A DNA stretch of 64,000 bases from Balaenoptera acutorostrata (Eukaryota; Chordata; Mammalia; Artiodactyla; Balaenopteridae): positions 22,591,032-22,655,031 of the forward strand of contig NC_080071.1 of assembly GCF_949987535.1 (NCBI RefSeq), given 5' to 3'. Position numbers and translations under genes: made by a program. Of this stretch, positions 12,260 through 24,474 are shown in pieces (the first letter of the stretch is position 1; every line of letters begins with the position of its first letter). Below the pieces are notes generated by a model that ran no database searches, was not told the origin of the DNA, and was given only the letters and a program-made list of their open reading frames with translations.

Positions 12260-12800
12260 TAGACATTCCTTGGTCATTAATTTTCTCCTAGTCTACTAGT
12301 GCCTTCCTAGCTCCTCTTTCTACCTCTGCAACTAATGCTGTACATTCCATATCCTCACCTATCCTCTCCCCAGCATTGTCATTTTCCTTTTCCCTTGTTT
12401 TCTCTCAAAACCTGGCATACAAACCCCCAGCCCTGGCGAATCCAGCCCTTGCTGCTCTTCAAACTAAGTCACACAGCCTCCCAGGACCTCTAGAGAAAAC
12501 TCTCCCAGCCAAGTGGTGGCCACTCTCCTCATGCTTGAGTAGTATTTCAGCCGAATAGTATGCACCCCAGGGCAGCTGCTTCATTAATTCTCTTCCATCT
12601 CATCACTATATCTTTACTCCTTGCCCCATTATTCCACATCTGCCACTCAATCCCAAGAGAAGACCTCCTATCTTCTTCACTAAGGAGCAGAGGTCACCAG
12701 GCAATCTCCTAAGCCTCCACCCTACAAATTTATCTCCATCTAAGCTTGACCTTTTTAAAATCTCATCCCCTACCTCACCCCTGTGTGGACCCATATTTCA
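12260..12800. other. Pyrimidine-rich, repeat-like stretch of unknown family
   Basis: The plus strand is C/T-rich with stock phrases ('ttttctcctagtctactag', 'gctgcttcattaattctct') that read like an old interspersed element. I cannot name it. Frames of about 60 codons on both strands are not convincing. Confidence 0.35.
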
Positions 12801-12819
12801 TGGGAACTTCACATGGGAA

Positions 12820-13530
12820 ATTTTATGGATGGCAGCCAAAATCTTGAGGATGAGTGAGATTGTCCCAGTGTACAGTGAGAATCTAAGGGGACTAAGATAG
12901 AAGCTGACATTCATTAGATGGTCAAAACAACAAAGATAGTGAAGGATCGGGGGAGAGAATGTCAGAGAAAGAGGGATCTAGGAGGAGGTGGTGTTAGAGA
13001 AGCCAATGTTAAAGGCTGCAGAGGGTCCACTTAATAATTGAAAGTCAATCGGCTGATTTCTTTTTTTCATTAATTAATTAAGTAATTTTTCGGCTGCGTT
13101 GTGTCTTCGTTGCTGCACGCGGGCTTTCTCTAGTTGTGGCGAGCAGGGGCTACTCTTTGTTGAGGTGTGCAGGCTTCTCAGGGCTTCTCATTGCGGTGGC
13201 TTCTTTTGTTTCAGAGCATGGGCTGTAGGTGCGTGGTCTTCAGTAGTCGTGGCAGGAGGGCTCAATACTTGTGGCACACAGACTTAGTTGCTCTGCGGCA
13301 TGTGGGATCTTCCCGGACCAGGGCTCGAACCCAGGTCCCCTGCATTGGCAGGTGGATACTTAACCACTGCACCACCAGGGAAGTCCCAGTCGGCTGATTT
13401 CATGGTGAGAAGTTCAGCAAGTACATTTGCCCAAGAAGATTCAGTGAAAGGACAGGGATACAAGGTCAGATTGCTGTGGGTTGAAACACAAACGGTAGAA
13501 AATGTTATGAAAGTAGTGAACGTAGAACAC
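12820..13530 (-). mobile_element. L2 LINE reverse-transcriptase region, antisense, split by a SINE
   Basis: The purine-rich plus strand matches the reversed L2 ORF: 'agaagccaatgttaaaggct', 'aattgaaagtcaatcggctg', and, after the SINE, 'gctgtgggttgaaacacaa' and 'gtagaacactctttgtgtt'. The same block is better preserved at 42900-43690. A CHR SINE occupies 13061-13389. No frame is open, so this is a relic. Assignment rests on pattern matching by eye. Confidence 0.5.
13061..13389 (-). mobile_element. CHR SINE, antisense, with 12-bp duplication
   Basis: A tRNA-derived SINE, read backwards: the 5' end is at 13389 ('ccaccagggaagtccc' on the plus strand) and the A-rich tail is at 13061-13090 (T-rich plus strand). 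The reversed B box ('ggctcgaacc', 13322-13331) is intact. Direct repeats 'tcggctgatttc' flank it at 13049-13060 and 13390-13401, which shows insertion by target-primed reverse transcription. It sits inside an old L2, so it is younger than that L2. Confidence 0.95.
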
Positions 13531-13779
13531 TCTTTGTGTTTGGGGGAGTGTTCAGGCCTCTATCATACTTTCTTTGCCTAGTCTATGCTTGTCTTCTCTG
13601 CCTAACTCCTGTTCTGCATGATTTACCAGCTCACATAGGGCAAGCACTTGGAAGACCATCTTCCAAGATGCTCAATGGTAAACAAAGGAGAAATAGGTGG
13701 AAGAGGCTAAAGATGAATGTGGGCCTCGAAAGATGTTATTTTCATTTTTTAAGATGGTAAAGACTTGTGCATCACCAGT

Positions 13780-14330
13780 TAATCAGTAAGTACCTACAGA
13801 ATGTTTTAGCTGAGCTCTGTGCAATGTAAGGCCCTGACCCTCATGGAGTGAAAGTCCACCAGGAACAACAGACACTAAATATTAATTCTAAACAACTAAG
13901 CAATTATAATCAGATAAACCATGGCATATCAGGTGCTCTGAGACTATAAAACAAGGATTGCCTATGTGTTTAAGGAAGGATGCATAGGAGTTAGCCAAGT
14001 GAAAGGAAGAGTGGAATGAAGAGAGCATTCAAGCATAACATTCAAAGCCTATGCAAAGGCCCTGAGGTAGGAGGGTGCATATCTGGAACCAATCGACAGT
14101 GCAGTGTGGCTGGAGCACAGAGAGAATAAAGAATGGTTGAGGTGAGGCTGGAGGTGGGGATGGGAACCATGCTGGGACTGTGGTTCCAAGCTACAGGGAA
14201 GGAGCTTACAGAGAAGGTAAGGATGGAAATAAAGAAGGGAGGGGATAATCGCCATAGGAAGTTCCTGGAGAAATCAGAAAGAAACGGAATTCTGACTATC
14301 TCTAGGCAATTCCACATGAATTTTTCAGAG
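13780..14330 (-). mobile_element. L2 LINE 3' region, antisense
   Basis: 'ctgaccctcatggagtgaa', 'ggcatatcaggtgctctga', 'gcaaaggccctgaggtagg' and 'cagtgtggctggagcacag' are in the order of the reversed L2 3' region. The last third (from about 14150) is too diverged to follow closely. The order relative to 12820-13530 shows that the two are separate copies. Confidence 0.62.
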
Positions 14331-14379
14331 CTTTCTCCAACATATTAAAAGTGGAATTCATCTCTTCTCTTTTTGAAAC

Positions 14380-15305
14380 CCATCTTTTGAGATTTCCTCT
14401 CTACCCCACCCTTCCCTGCCAGCTCTTTACCTTGTATTCTCTTTCCTGGTAAATGAGATCAACCTGGACCAAGATGCCTGGTTTAGAAAGTCATGAACCT
14501 GGAGGTGGGATTACTCTAAACTCCTAGTAACACTCATCTACTTTATGTTATCAGGTCCTAAGTCCTGAGAAGTCTAAATCCTAACAGCTTTCAATCCTGT
14601 TCCCTCCTCTCCGCCCGCAGACACTGTCCTACTTCAGTCTCTCAGCTTCTCTTGGTTGGACCTTTGTAACAATCTCCCAACGCTTCTTCTTGTCTCTAAT
14701 CCATCAAGTGCACAGTTGGCATAGTAGCCTTTTTAATATTCACAGATATGGATATGACTCCTTTCTATAAGAGAAAAAAATCTTTGCTACTTTCTCCATT
14801 ATCTGTAGTGTAAAATCCAAACTCCTTAGCTTAGTGTAATGTCTTTTGGCATCTGGAACGCTTCTGTATCATCTCTTACTTTGCTATACCTCATGCATAT
14901 TTCAGAGCTACTTGCATCCTCTCCACATATGCACGTCAGCCTGGAAATCCCCATCAGTCTGGAAATCCCCTCCACTTATGCACATCAGCCTGGAAGTCCA
15001 CTTCTATGTGCTAATTCAAATCATCCTCCAGGTCAAGTGTTACTTCCTCCAGAATGTCTCCCCTGTTCTTCCCATCCCAGGCAGCTTATGGTCCCTCCTC
15101 ATGCTCTCAGAGTGCCGTGTGTGTACACCCACCATATCACTTATCAAACACTTCCACAATTGTGGGTTTGCTCCCTGATCCTTCTACTTAACTATACATC
15201 TTGGGGCTAGGAACTGACTGAAACTTCTTAGTTGTCAAGCTTCCAGAACTCGGCACAGTGCCTGGCATAAGGCAGATACTCAACATGAATGATGAAATGG
15301 ATCCC
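14380..15305 (+). mobile_element. L2 LINE 3' region, sense
   Basis: 'tttgtaacaatctcccaac', 'gtgtaaaatccaaactcctt', 'caggtcaagtgttacttcc', 'gaatgtctcccctgttctt' and finally 'cacagtgcctggcataagg' with 'atgaatgatgaaa' follow the L2 3' half. Frames of 110-123 codons inside it are by-products. Internally, a segment around 14930-14998 carries short repeated phrases ('cagcctggaa', 'gtctggaaatcccc'). Confidence 0.7.
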
Positions 15306-16837
15306 TTTCTTTGACAGTTAAATAAGAATAGGAACTCTATATAAAATTTTGCTGGAGTGCCCCAAATTCTAGCAATAGAACAGTGTTTAGATTTTGATTT
15401 AGAAGTCAGATCAGTCAGGAATTATACCTCATACACCTGAGTTGTAATTATATCATATCAGAAACTATCTGAGAAAATTTTGCAGTAGCCTATTGTAATT
15501 TGATGTATCTAATTTGTTATTATGACCCTCCAGACCCAAAGAGACTTGAGGTGGCTTATAAAGATAACATAAAATTCCAGAAGATAATTGTGTTGGTCAC
15601 TGCTGGTTGTGATTTTCCTATGCTTTCTAAATCAAACACTGATTTTGTTCACGTGGCAACGCGCCCAGCAAAACAAATTCATTTCCCAGTGTTCCTTCCA
15701 GGTAGGGTTGGTCATATGATAAAGTTCTGGCTAATGAAAATAAGCAGAAATGGTACATGCCTTTTGACATTTGTGTTTCTCCTTCATTTTTGGAATGAGG
15801 ATTCAGTTCTGGAGTAGAATAGCCATCTTGAGAGCACAAGACAACAATAGTGGGAAGGAAAATCTCCTTCTCTCCTGAAGGAAAGATTCATTTTTATATG
15901 AGCAAAATAAGACTCTTTTGTTTAAGCATCTATTTAAGGAATTTCTCATGCTCACAGCCAAATCTAATTCCTAATTGATAGAATAATAAATATTAAAAGT
16001 AGGTGAGAAATATGAGACAAAGGGAAAACAAGGTCAGGTACATAAAATAGAACAAGGGATGTATTTAATACAAAAATCCATAATATGAAGTGCTATATAC
16101 TTTCTATGGGCAGACCCTACATTGCTTTCTAAGATGTCTAGAAGACAATAGGAAGAGGGAAATGTGGTCAGTTATCTATCCACAAGAGAAAAAACAAAGT
16201 CACTCAGAAGAAGAAAATGAATTTTGATAGCAAGACAAGACAAATATTTCCTTCCAAGGCTTCTTATACAAGGGGCAATATGACATAATAAACAATGTCC
16301 TTGTTAGCTTCCTTACAGAGGCAAACATCTCTGGGTTGTTCTAATAACTGATGACCTCATCCAAAGCACAATGAAGCAAAACAGAGCATTTAGACAAATA
16401 ATGGGTCACACATCTTTCAAGCGATCCTCCACAGACACAATTTCTTTAATTTTTTTAGATGAACTACGTTAAAAATCTGATGAAAACTGTAGGTCTTCCA
16501 ACAGAAAATGCACAGGTGCACCAAATTTTAACTACAATTTCAAGAAGTTGTGGACTTCCAAGGGTTTGGCAGTTCTAGGCTAAGAACCCAGCTCCAATCT
16601 GGACTTCTTATGTCTAATCTCCAATCTGGATTTTTTAGCAGCAATGTGGACTTATTTTACAACATGTGTGTGTTGTCATATAAGAAGGGTAATTAACTGT
16701 CCTGGTTTGCCCGGGACAGAGAGGCTTTCTGAGATGCAGGACTTCTAGTGTTAAAACCATGACAGTGTCAGGCAACCTGCTATAGTTGGTCACACTATAT
16801 ATAAGAGAAGAACCATATGGCTTAACATTCAGCCAAG

Positions 16838-16840
<3 letters not shown>

Positions 16841-16875
<35 letters not shown>
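16841..16875 (+). repeat. (TG)n microsatellite
   Basis: About 35 bases of alternating TG with one 'ta' interruption near 16868. Confidence 0.95.
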
Positions 16876-16879
<4 letters not shown>

Positions 16880-17256
16880 GTAGAGGTGGGCAGACTTCTA
16901 TGAAAATTAAGGGTTTCACAAGGATACATGCTTGCATTCATAGTCACCTATGATACAGAGAACTCTCACGGGCAGAGCCAAGAGGTTTCATCAAAACCAA
17001 TTTTGAATCTACCCTAATGCACAAATGGATAAATATGTTTCCAAAATCCAATGCTTTTTTTATAAAGCTACAATGATTTGTATTTGATACTCATCGACAG
17101 TTCTTTATATCCCCAGATATTGATAGTTGTAGTTTCTTGGTATATCTTCCAAAATAAATATTTTACAAAACGTATTTCAAGGTAAGTAAATGGAGAGACT
17201 TGCTATGTGGAAATAAGTAGCCATAAGCCAGTTACAAGTTGGGGAGAATTATAAAA

Positions 17257-17298
17257 CTATATCTATATATATGTATATATATATAGATAGATAGATAT
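17257..17298 (+). repeat. AT / GATA simple repeat
   Basis: 'atctatatatatgtatata' runs into three 'gata' units ending near 17298. Confidence 0.9.
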
Positions 17299-19599
17299 AA
17301 CTTTGGTTGTAGAATGGTTGATTTTAGCTTTTAGAATCAAAGAGGTCCTTCTTTGTGGTAATATTTGCATAGCAGGGCCAGACTTTATTAAAGCCACCAC
17401 TAAACTCTCATAATAAAACCATATTACTAGGTGTAAAGCAATTGTTAATTTTATAATCTCTCTAACAAGAAGGTTGTCTCTCAAAAGATGGCTAAGCACC
17501 AAAAACTGGTTATTAAATTCAAAAATGGTTATTCTATTGGTAGGGAAGGCAAAATCTGTTAACTGCCCTGTCAAGAGAGATTTCCTACCGTCCTTTTCTT
17601 ACAGTAGGTTGTATTCTCATAAAATGCTGTAGAGGCATTAATAGTCCATGTTCTCAATTCAAGTAGTTTGGCCCATCCCCAAATTCAAAAGCTTGTAAAA
17701 GTCAGGAAGAACTGCAAACAATCATATATTATTTCTGATGATTTCTTCATAAGAAGATAAAGAACCTCTCACTTGCAGGAGTTATAGAGGATGCTGGGAG
17801 CTGCTAGTTGTGTTTGAATTGGGAAGAAGCAGCCAGATAGCAGTCTGAAAGCCTTTCATGTAAGCATTTCTGGCAAGAGATCTCCCAAGAAATCTCCAAG
17901 ACTCTCCAGATTTCTTGTGATTGCTTCTCTTATTCTAAAGTGTACCTCATTTGTACATAATTTTGTGATTTTATATTCTTTTTTCTTAAAAGTGGCCTTC
18001 CAAATGATATAAGCTTCAGGTCCCGCAGAACATGAAACTGCCCCTGTCTGAAGACAGCCAGATCCTTATTTCCCTGAGATACTTACTGTTTGCCAACAAG
18101 AGACTGGCATAATTCTTTTCCATAGAACAGGTAATAAACTAACTAGGGCCAAGGTCTAGCTTTCAGTAAACTGTCATATCTTTTGGTTCAACTCTAAAGA
18201 GCAAAGGTGCTGAAGGGCAGAGCACAGAATGCTGATGTGCTCGGCAAGTTACTCTGAGCAACAGAAATGGCTATGAAAATAAGATTTTTCGTGCCTTGGG
18301 AAAGTCTCAGTCCTTAACAGATTAAGCTGGAGCAAAGTAGGAACTATAGGCATAATCTTTGTTGAGTAGGAGAGAAAACTGATAGAAGTGGAGCCATAGG
18401 CATTATTTTGCATTATACAAATAGAAAGTATCCTAGTGTGCTTGCCTAAAACAAAAGCACAATCCTATTATAAAAATTTATGTGTATGTGTGTATCTCCA
18501 ATCTCCCCTCTCATCCCCAAATAGAAGATGTGGGCTCTCGTATTATAAAGATGAAAATCATTTAAGAGTCTTCTTGAGTTAGTAAAGTTTTTTTACCTGA
18601 AGAGAAAATTAAGAGATTTCATATGTGACTGGCAATGCTTCCCTTTAACCACTGATGCTGTTATGTAAATAGATCTTAGGCGGAGAAAGTAGTCACTTAG
18701 TTTGGCACATGTAATCCAATCCATTATATTCCCTAAATCAAAGTAAATGACTTCCTATAGAACTGATCAATGTGGGATTCAAATGTGAAAAGACCATTGG
18801 GATAAGAATAACAGCATTAAGAAAAATAATCATTGCATTTAGTTTTATGTTGAAAAGATATCATTGATTTGGTGGAGCAGTGATTACAGGAAAATGAGAT
18901 TTCCCTCAAAACCCCAAACAGCCATTGCATAGATAGAACACGCTTTGGCTTTCAAAACTTTTCTAAGATTAGAGAGGGCAGATGGAAAGAATTTGTAAGC
19001 AAAGTTAGTCTTAGCACCAGTGACATACTGAGAAAACAACATGTTTGCCAAATCCCAGGTTATACCCCAATAGTGTTTGAAAAAATGGGGGTTAAGCTTA
19101 TTAATTAGTCAAGCACATTATCAACATGAATGCTGAGGTGTTTTGTCATTCATTCCTCATCTCATGCCTCTCCTTGCATGTTTCCAGATTACTGATGCTT
19201 CCTTTCAAAGGAATAAACCACTGGACAAAGAAAAATGAGCACATACCACTTGGGACACCAGGTATTGGTTGCACGGTCAATAAATTTCGACATTTTAGGT
19301 GTCCACATGGAGAAAGGAAAATAGGAGGTGGGAAGGATTTTTTTAAAAAACACTGTAAGCTGAATATGAAGAGCTTGGTGACTTTGGGGGTTAACTGCTT
19401 AGTTCTTCCAACTGAAAATGGCGTTTCTGTCTCTATGAATTTCTGTTATACGATAAAACTTTGGATTTGTGAATAGTTTTATTTTCTTTTTAAATTAAAG
19501 AATGTTTTTAATTGTCTTACCTAGCTAGCTGTTTGTAAGGAGGTCTCCATTTCCCTTTGGTTAAGGGATATATGAATTGGCCTTATTAATATAACAACT

Positions 19600-19956
19600 G
19601 GGGCTTCCCTGGTGGCGCAGTGGTTAAGAATCCGCCTGCCAGTGCAGGGAACACAGGTTCGAGCCCTGGTCTGGGAAGATCCCACATGCCGCAGAGCAAC
19701 TAAGCCCATGCTCCACAACTACTGAGCCTGTGATCTAAAGCTCGTGTGCCACAACTACTGAGCCCACTTGCACAACTACTGAAGCCTGCGTGCCTGGAGC
19801 CTGTGCTATGCAACAAGAGAAGCCACTGCAATGAGAAGCCCGTGTACCACAACAAAGAGTAGCCCCCGCTCACCGCAACCAGAGAAAGCCCATGCAAAGA
19901 CCCAACGTAGCCAAAAATAAAAATAAATAATAAATAAATTTATTAAAAAATAAAAA
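19600..19956 (+). mobile_element. CHR SINE, sense, with 9-bp duplication
   Basis: The only sense copy of the six. It opens 'ggggcttccctggtggcgca', carries the tRNA-derived head, then the tRNA-unrelated body with three 'ccacaactactgagcc'-type units, and ends in an A-rich tail from about 19912. The repeat 'ataacaact' lies at 19591-19599 and 19957-19965. The long reading frames on the other strand (19521-19897) are SINE sequence and not genes. Confidence 0.95.
19613..19666 (+). promoter_or_regulatory. RNA polymerase III internal promoter (A and B boxes) of the SINE
   Basis: A box 'tggcgcagtgg' at 19613-19623 fits TRGYNNARNNG. B box 'ggttcgagccc' at 19656-19666 fits GGTTCRANNCC. The pair gives the promoter inherited from the tRNA ancestor. 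Whether it is active cannot be judged from sequence. Confidence 0.8.
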
Positions 19957-19965
19957 ATAACAACT

Positions 19966-21279
19966 AATCGTGAGCCAAAGTTGAAGCAACCTTATTAACA
20001 CAAAGCAAATCTCTTCTATGTGTCTCTGTTTTACAAAGGCATGTTCTGAAATATGCTAAGAAAAGCTATCCTTGAAGTATTTCTAGACAAATTAAAAGCA
20101 GGAAATACCAGGGATTTCATGTGCTGAACTCTCATGAGATTTACTGCCCAATTTAGCAGTTTCAGCGTGAGCCTGGGATATGCCTCTGTACATTTTGATG
20201 CGAATTCCAAGTGGACTGAACTTGTAAAGCTTTAGAATTTCATCCATCACTTAGCATTTCTTTGATTTGGGGTTACATGTCACCATTAATCATAAAAATA
20301 CAAGATCCCTTGAAGTATGCCTACTTGGGCTCCTCTGTGGAATTAATGGGATAAATGAATAAACCAATAAACAAATCAAGTTAATCTGGGAGTATAATGA
20401 TCCAGATTTTAGTCTAAAAATTATTTAAAATGTTATATTTTCAAGTTATTTTCCGAATGATTTAAGTATAGCATTCTCTGAGGAGTCTGAGGTGACTTTC
20501 TGGAATGCCTTTCTCTGCCTCAGTGAGGAAATTTAGTAGCAAATGTGAAACCTGAAGCCACATATGACCTCCCTTGGGTGTGCTGCCCTCAATATAACTA
20601 TCACTACACAATTAATGCCCCTTTGACATCCCAGTCCCCACATTGTTAAAACAGTGAAGTAGGCAATTATATGAAATTTTAAAGTGTGTGTGAAACACGT
20701 GGCTAATGGTCCAAATGAAATACAAGAGTTATTTTTATTTAGAAACAAAGAAGTTTGTATAATTCTCTTGAAGCTTTTCCTTAGTTCCTCATTGGCTACA
20801 TCTGAGGTTTTAGGATTCAAGCTCATGAAATGAGCACCAACCTGTGATAAAAGTTTTAATGTATCAAAGTTAAAGGAGAAGTAAGGTAATTACTGGGATT
20901 TTTTTCATAGAAATAAATTTACTCATTTAAAGAACTTTCTCTGGGATTATGTCCTTTATACTTTTTTTGGCATTAACAAAAAATTCCTTTCCTTTATGAA
21001 ATGCTGGTATTTGTAAATGTAAGTTTGAGAAAAACAGACTCAATTAGACAAAATAAAGACTTGGTCATCTTAAAATGACTTTGAAATTTACTGGTCTGTA
21101 AAATTCAAAAGTTTAGAAATCACCACCCTGTGAAATGACGATTAACTTCTTATTATGGCACCTAAAAGACGCTTCCTAGTTTGGCTATTGTTTATTTTGC
21201 AACTTCATTTTCACCACTTTAAACACAGGGATTCTGGAATAGAGACATGCTTAATGGTTTGTATCACACACTTCTACAC
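19966..21279. other. Unassigned stretch, no gene seen
   Basis: AT-rich. A minus-strand frame of 97 codons (20533-20826) has no recognisable feature. Confidence 0.45.
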
Positions 21280-21630
21280 TGTGAAATTCCTTCCATTCCT
21301 TGTCCTTCTTCTGGAAAATTCCTAATTATACGTCAAAACTCAGGGGGAAAAAGTACCTCCTCTGTACAGCCTTCCCTGACAACCGCATCTGGTCTCCCCA
21401 GGAAGAAACTGGGCACTCCTAGTTTTCCACTCCCACTTCTTCCAGGTATGACCCTGGTCACATTGCATCATAATGGTATGTTTGCTTGACTATATGCTCC
21501 ATATAGAGTGAGATCCTTAGGATAGGGATTTTTCTTTTGTGGTTTATTTCTTTATCCCCTGCATCTAAGCCAATGGTTGACACATAATAGGTGCACAATA
21601 AAAGTATGACTGGATTTTAAATGGATGAAT
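21280..21630 (+). mobile_element. L2-like 3' region, sense
   Basis: 'ctctgtacagccttccctga' and later 'ccatatagagtgagatcctt' with 'cacataataggtgcacaata' follow the order of the L2 3' end (protein-end phrase, then 'aggtgctcaataaa'-type tail). Diverged. Confidence 0.5.
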
Positions 21631-21654
21631 CATTAAATTATGTCTTGCAATTGT

Positions 21655-21850
21655 CTTCCTTTCATTCACCTATTTAGTCATTTATAAAGAAATATTTAAG
21701 TGCCTATTATGAAATACCTTTATGAGGTACCCTAATAGTTACCTAGTGTAAAATACAACCTTTATTTGTAACTTGCTTATAATCCAATTGGGAAAGACAA
21801 AAAAAATCCACATAGAAAATGTTATACAACCAATACACAAAGTGATCAAA
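21655..21850 (-). mobile_element. L2 3' end, antisense
   Basis: 'ttcattcacctatttagtca' and 'atttaagtgcctattatga' are the reversed L2 tail, followed by 'cttataatccaattgggaaa'. It lies tail-to-tail with the sense L2 at 21280-21630. Confidence 0.5.
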
Positions 21851-22264
21851 GACAAGGGCAGCACATTATGTGTGAATCAATGGAGCCTAAGGTTAGCATT
21901 TCCTACTGTTACTACGAGACTTTGTTACAGTTTACATTGGCCAGAGGTTTCAAGGAGGATGTGGGAATTGGTAGGAATGTTATGAGCCCTCTGTGCTACG
22001 CATCCATGGCCACACAAAATCAGAACTCCTGTTCTCTCTGCCAAAGCTGTTCCCTCAATCCATTCCATGACCCTTTGACTCATCTGCCTGAGGTACCTCA
22101 TTTACAGCCTCGCCTCATTCCTCATACTTGACACCCAGGACTGCTTCTCTGTCTCTTATCCTTCAGTTTTTCTTCCTCAACTGTAATTGATACTTGCTGG
22201 TTGATTTTGCAGCCTTTCATAAAGGCCTGGGGTAAATAACCCTCCTGGTATTTTCTAGTCCATC

Positions 22265-22370
22265 CTTTTATTTTATTGACAGGAAATCTGAGACCTGGGG
22301 TGGCCACGACTCACCTGAGACCCTCCAGCTGTCAGTCAGGTTCTAACTCCAGGTTCTTCCCACCCTCCTA
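22265..22370 (-). mobile_element. Possible MIR fragment, antisense
   Basis: 'gacaggaaatctgagacctg' and 'ggttctaactccaggttctt' resemble the reversed MIR head. Short and diverged. Confidence 0.35.
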
Positions 22371-24160
22371 CTTCGTATACACATGGAGCATCCTTAAGAT
22401 GTTCAAAATAAATTAAAATATGGGTCTCTCTGAATTGAGTTTTGTTGCTTCCATGAAAGCTTGATCACTGACATATTCATTTGAGGGCAAAGGATCTATA
22501 ACTTATTGAAGCAAAAGTGTATTAGATTTTTTTCACATGGATTCTACTTGACTTTGAGTTGACACTTTTGTTTTTATTAAAAATGTTAAATGTTAGGTAG
22601 AAATAAAAATACAAGGAGGTTAAGAGAAAACTGAATGATGAAAGTTGCATTGTGAAGTGGCTACCTGAGTTTCACATTGTACATTGTGTGAGAACCACTG
22701 GCCTTTTCTGGATCTCAGTTGGCTCATAGGTAAATTTAGGGGAAGGAAGAGATAATTTATTTATATACACCCACCCCTAACATAATCACACCCACACTCA
22801 TATTCAGAATTTAAGACACTGATTTCCCATTATCCAAACTCACTTGTGGGGTATCTTTCAGACTAGTTTCCCTAACTATGCAGAAAATAAACCCTAAAAT
22901 ACATTTCATTCTTCCTAATTAGGCTATGAAAAGGGGCGTTCAAATATTAATAATTTGCAGAATTAAACACCATAGAATCTTAGCAGTTATTTGCAAGGAA
23001 ATAACTATTTTCATTCCTAATTGCAATTAAGTAGAAAAAAGTCAAAGGTCACTTTCATCTTTGTTCAAGTCGTTAAGTTTACTTTATTTTTTTAAATCAA
23101 CTTTCAAGCAGCATTTAAATATGAGTTTGTTTAATTTAAATCAATTTGTACTCTATTTGTATTTACTGAGATGCGACAGAAGTCTCAGTTTTCCACGGTT
23201 CTGTTTTTGGTTTTGGATGAAATCTTAGTTGTTTAATGAACTTCAATATTTATATTTAGTTAAACTCTGCTATCATTTATAACCAGATGAGACAGCCATG
23301 GGAAGATAAATTGATAATTTATTCCTCTTGCATTAGGGAAACAATTCTTGTATTTACAGTATGCTTAGCATAGCAATTCCCTGCCTAACCTCCTAATATT
23401 TGTATACGTTTTATGGTGGAGTGTGACTTTCAAATTAAAAATGATTTGTTGCAAGAATATTGACTAGGAAATGCATTCTGAGAAGAGATAGCAGAGAAGA
23501 TGTAATGAGATTTTTCACTACCCTTAGCCCTGGGCTATTCAATAATTTTTGCTCTCTAAAGCTAAGAGGAAGAAAGGGAGCCTCAGAGTGAGTGGCAGAT
23601 GTTAAGTCAGGAAATGGGAACTCCGCCTTCCCCAGAGTTTCAAGTCATCTCTCTGACCTTTGTGGCCTTGTTGAAAGGCTTTCTCTGAATTGAATGACAA
23701 CATGGAGGCTGTGGGTAATATTGCAAATCAGGGAATGCGGGTGTGACGGGGAAGCCGTGACCCTTGCCCTGCGTGGTAGTTCAGACCAAGGTTAGGGGCG
23801 AGGTGTGAAGGACTTTGCAGTGCTGGGTGGTCTGGCAGTGTCTGAGGTCCTCCCACCAAGAGGACCCAAGAGGCTTACTCAGTGTGCTCCCACCCTGGTT
23901 CCGGCTCCACACCTCTGTGTCCATCTTCCAAGTCTTCCTTCAGTATATCTACAAGTTGGGTACCATTTGACCCCGATGTTTAGGCATGTAAACACAGACG
24001 ACACAGCATGTGTCAGAAACCCACTCTTCTCTCCCACTTCAGGGCATCCACACAGTGGTGTGGCTCAGAACAGACCCAAGGTCCTGTAGAAAAAGGGCAC
24101 CAATTGGTATAGGAGTAAGTGACAGGAAAAATGGTTCTGAGAACAGTCTTCCCTCCCACC
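22371..24160. other. Unassigned stretch; AT-rich, then GC-richer at 23580-24080
   Basis: 22371-23570 is AT-rich and looks unique. From about 23580 the GC content rises and a plus-strand frame of 94 codons (23805-24089) is open, but I recognise no domain and see no CpG island. This is a candidate place to look for an exon or a conserved element only with alignments in hand. Confidence 0.4.
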
Positions 24161-24474
24161 AGATTTACTGAGATATAATTGACACATAACATTGTGTAAG
24201 TTTAAGGTGTACAATGTGAGGATTTGATACACGTATATATTGCAAAATGATTACCACAATAAGGTTAGTTGACACACCCATCACCTCACATATTTACCTT
24301 TTTTTGTAGTGAGAACTTGGCGACTTTCAAGTATACAATAAAGTATTGTTAGCTATAGTCACCATGCTGTCCATTAGATCCCCAGAATTTACTCATTCTA
24401 CAACCGAAAGTTTGTTTTGTACCCTTTGATCACCTTTACCCATTCCTCCCACCCCCAAATCCATAACCACCAAT
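24161..24474 (-). mobile_element. Old L1 3' UTR fragment, antisense
   Basis: 'tttactgagatataattgac', 'tacacgtatatattgcaaaa' and 'ttaccacaataaggttagtt' are the reversed 3' UTR of an L1M-class element. It ends abruptly at the younger L1 at 24475 and does not resume after it. Confidence 0.82.

Larger units (their letters stand above)
15306..19590. other. Long unassigned AT-rich stretch
   Basis: About 4.3 kb without a recognisable gene or named repeat, apart from the two simple repeats listed. Frames reach 103-116 codons (for example 15500-15817 and 19126-19476) but show no domain, no signal peptide pattern and no partner. Parts near 17880-18130 read like an old repeat that I cannot name. Confidence 0.45.

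Noticed and set aside
19613..19690. tRNA-like sequence with A and B boxes
   Set aside because: It is the head of a CHR SINE with a long body, A tail and target-site duplication, so not a tRNA gene. The same holds for the five other copies.
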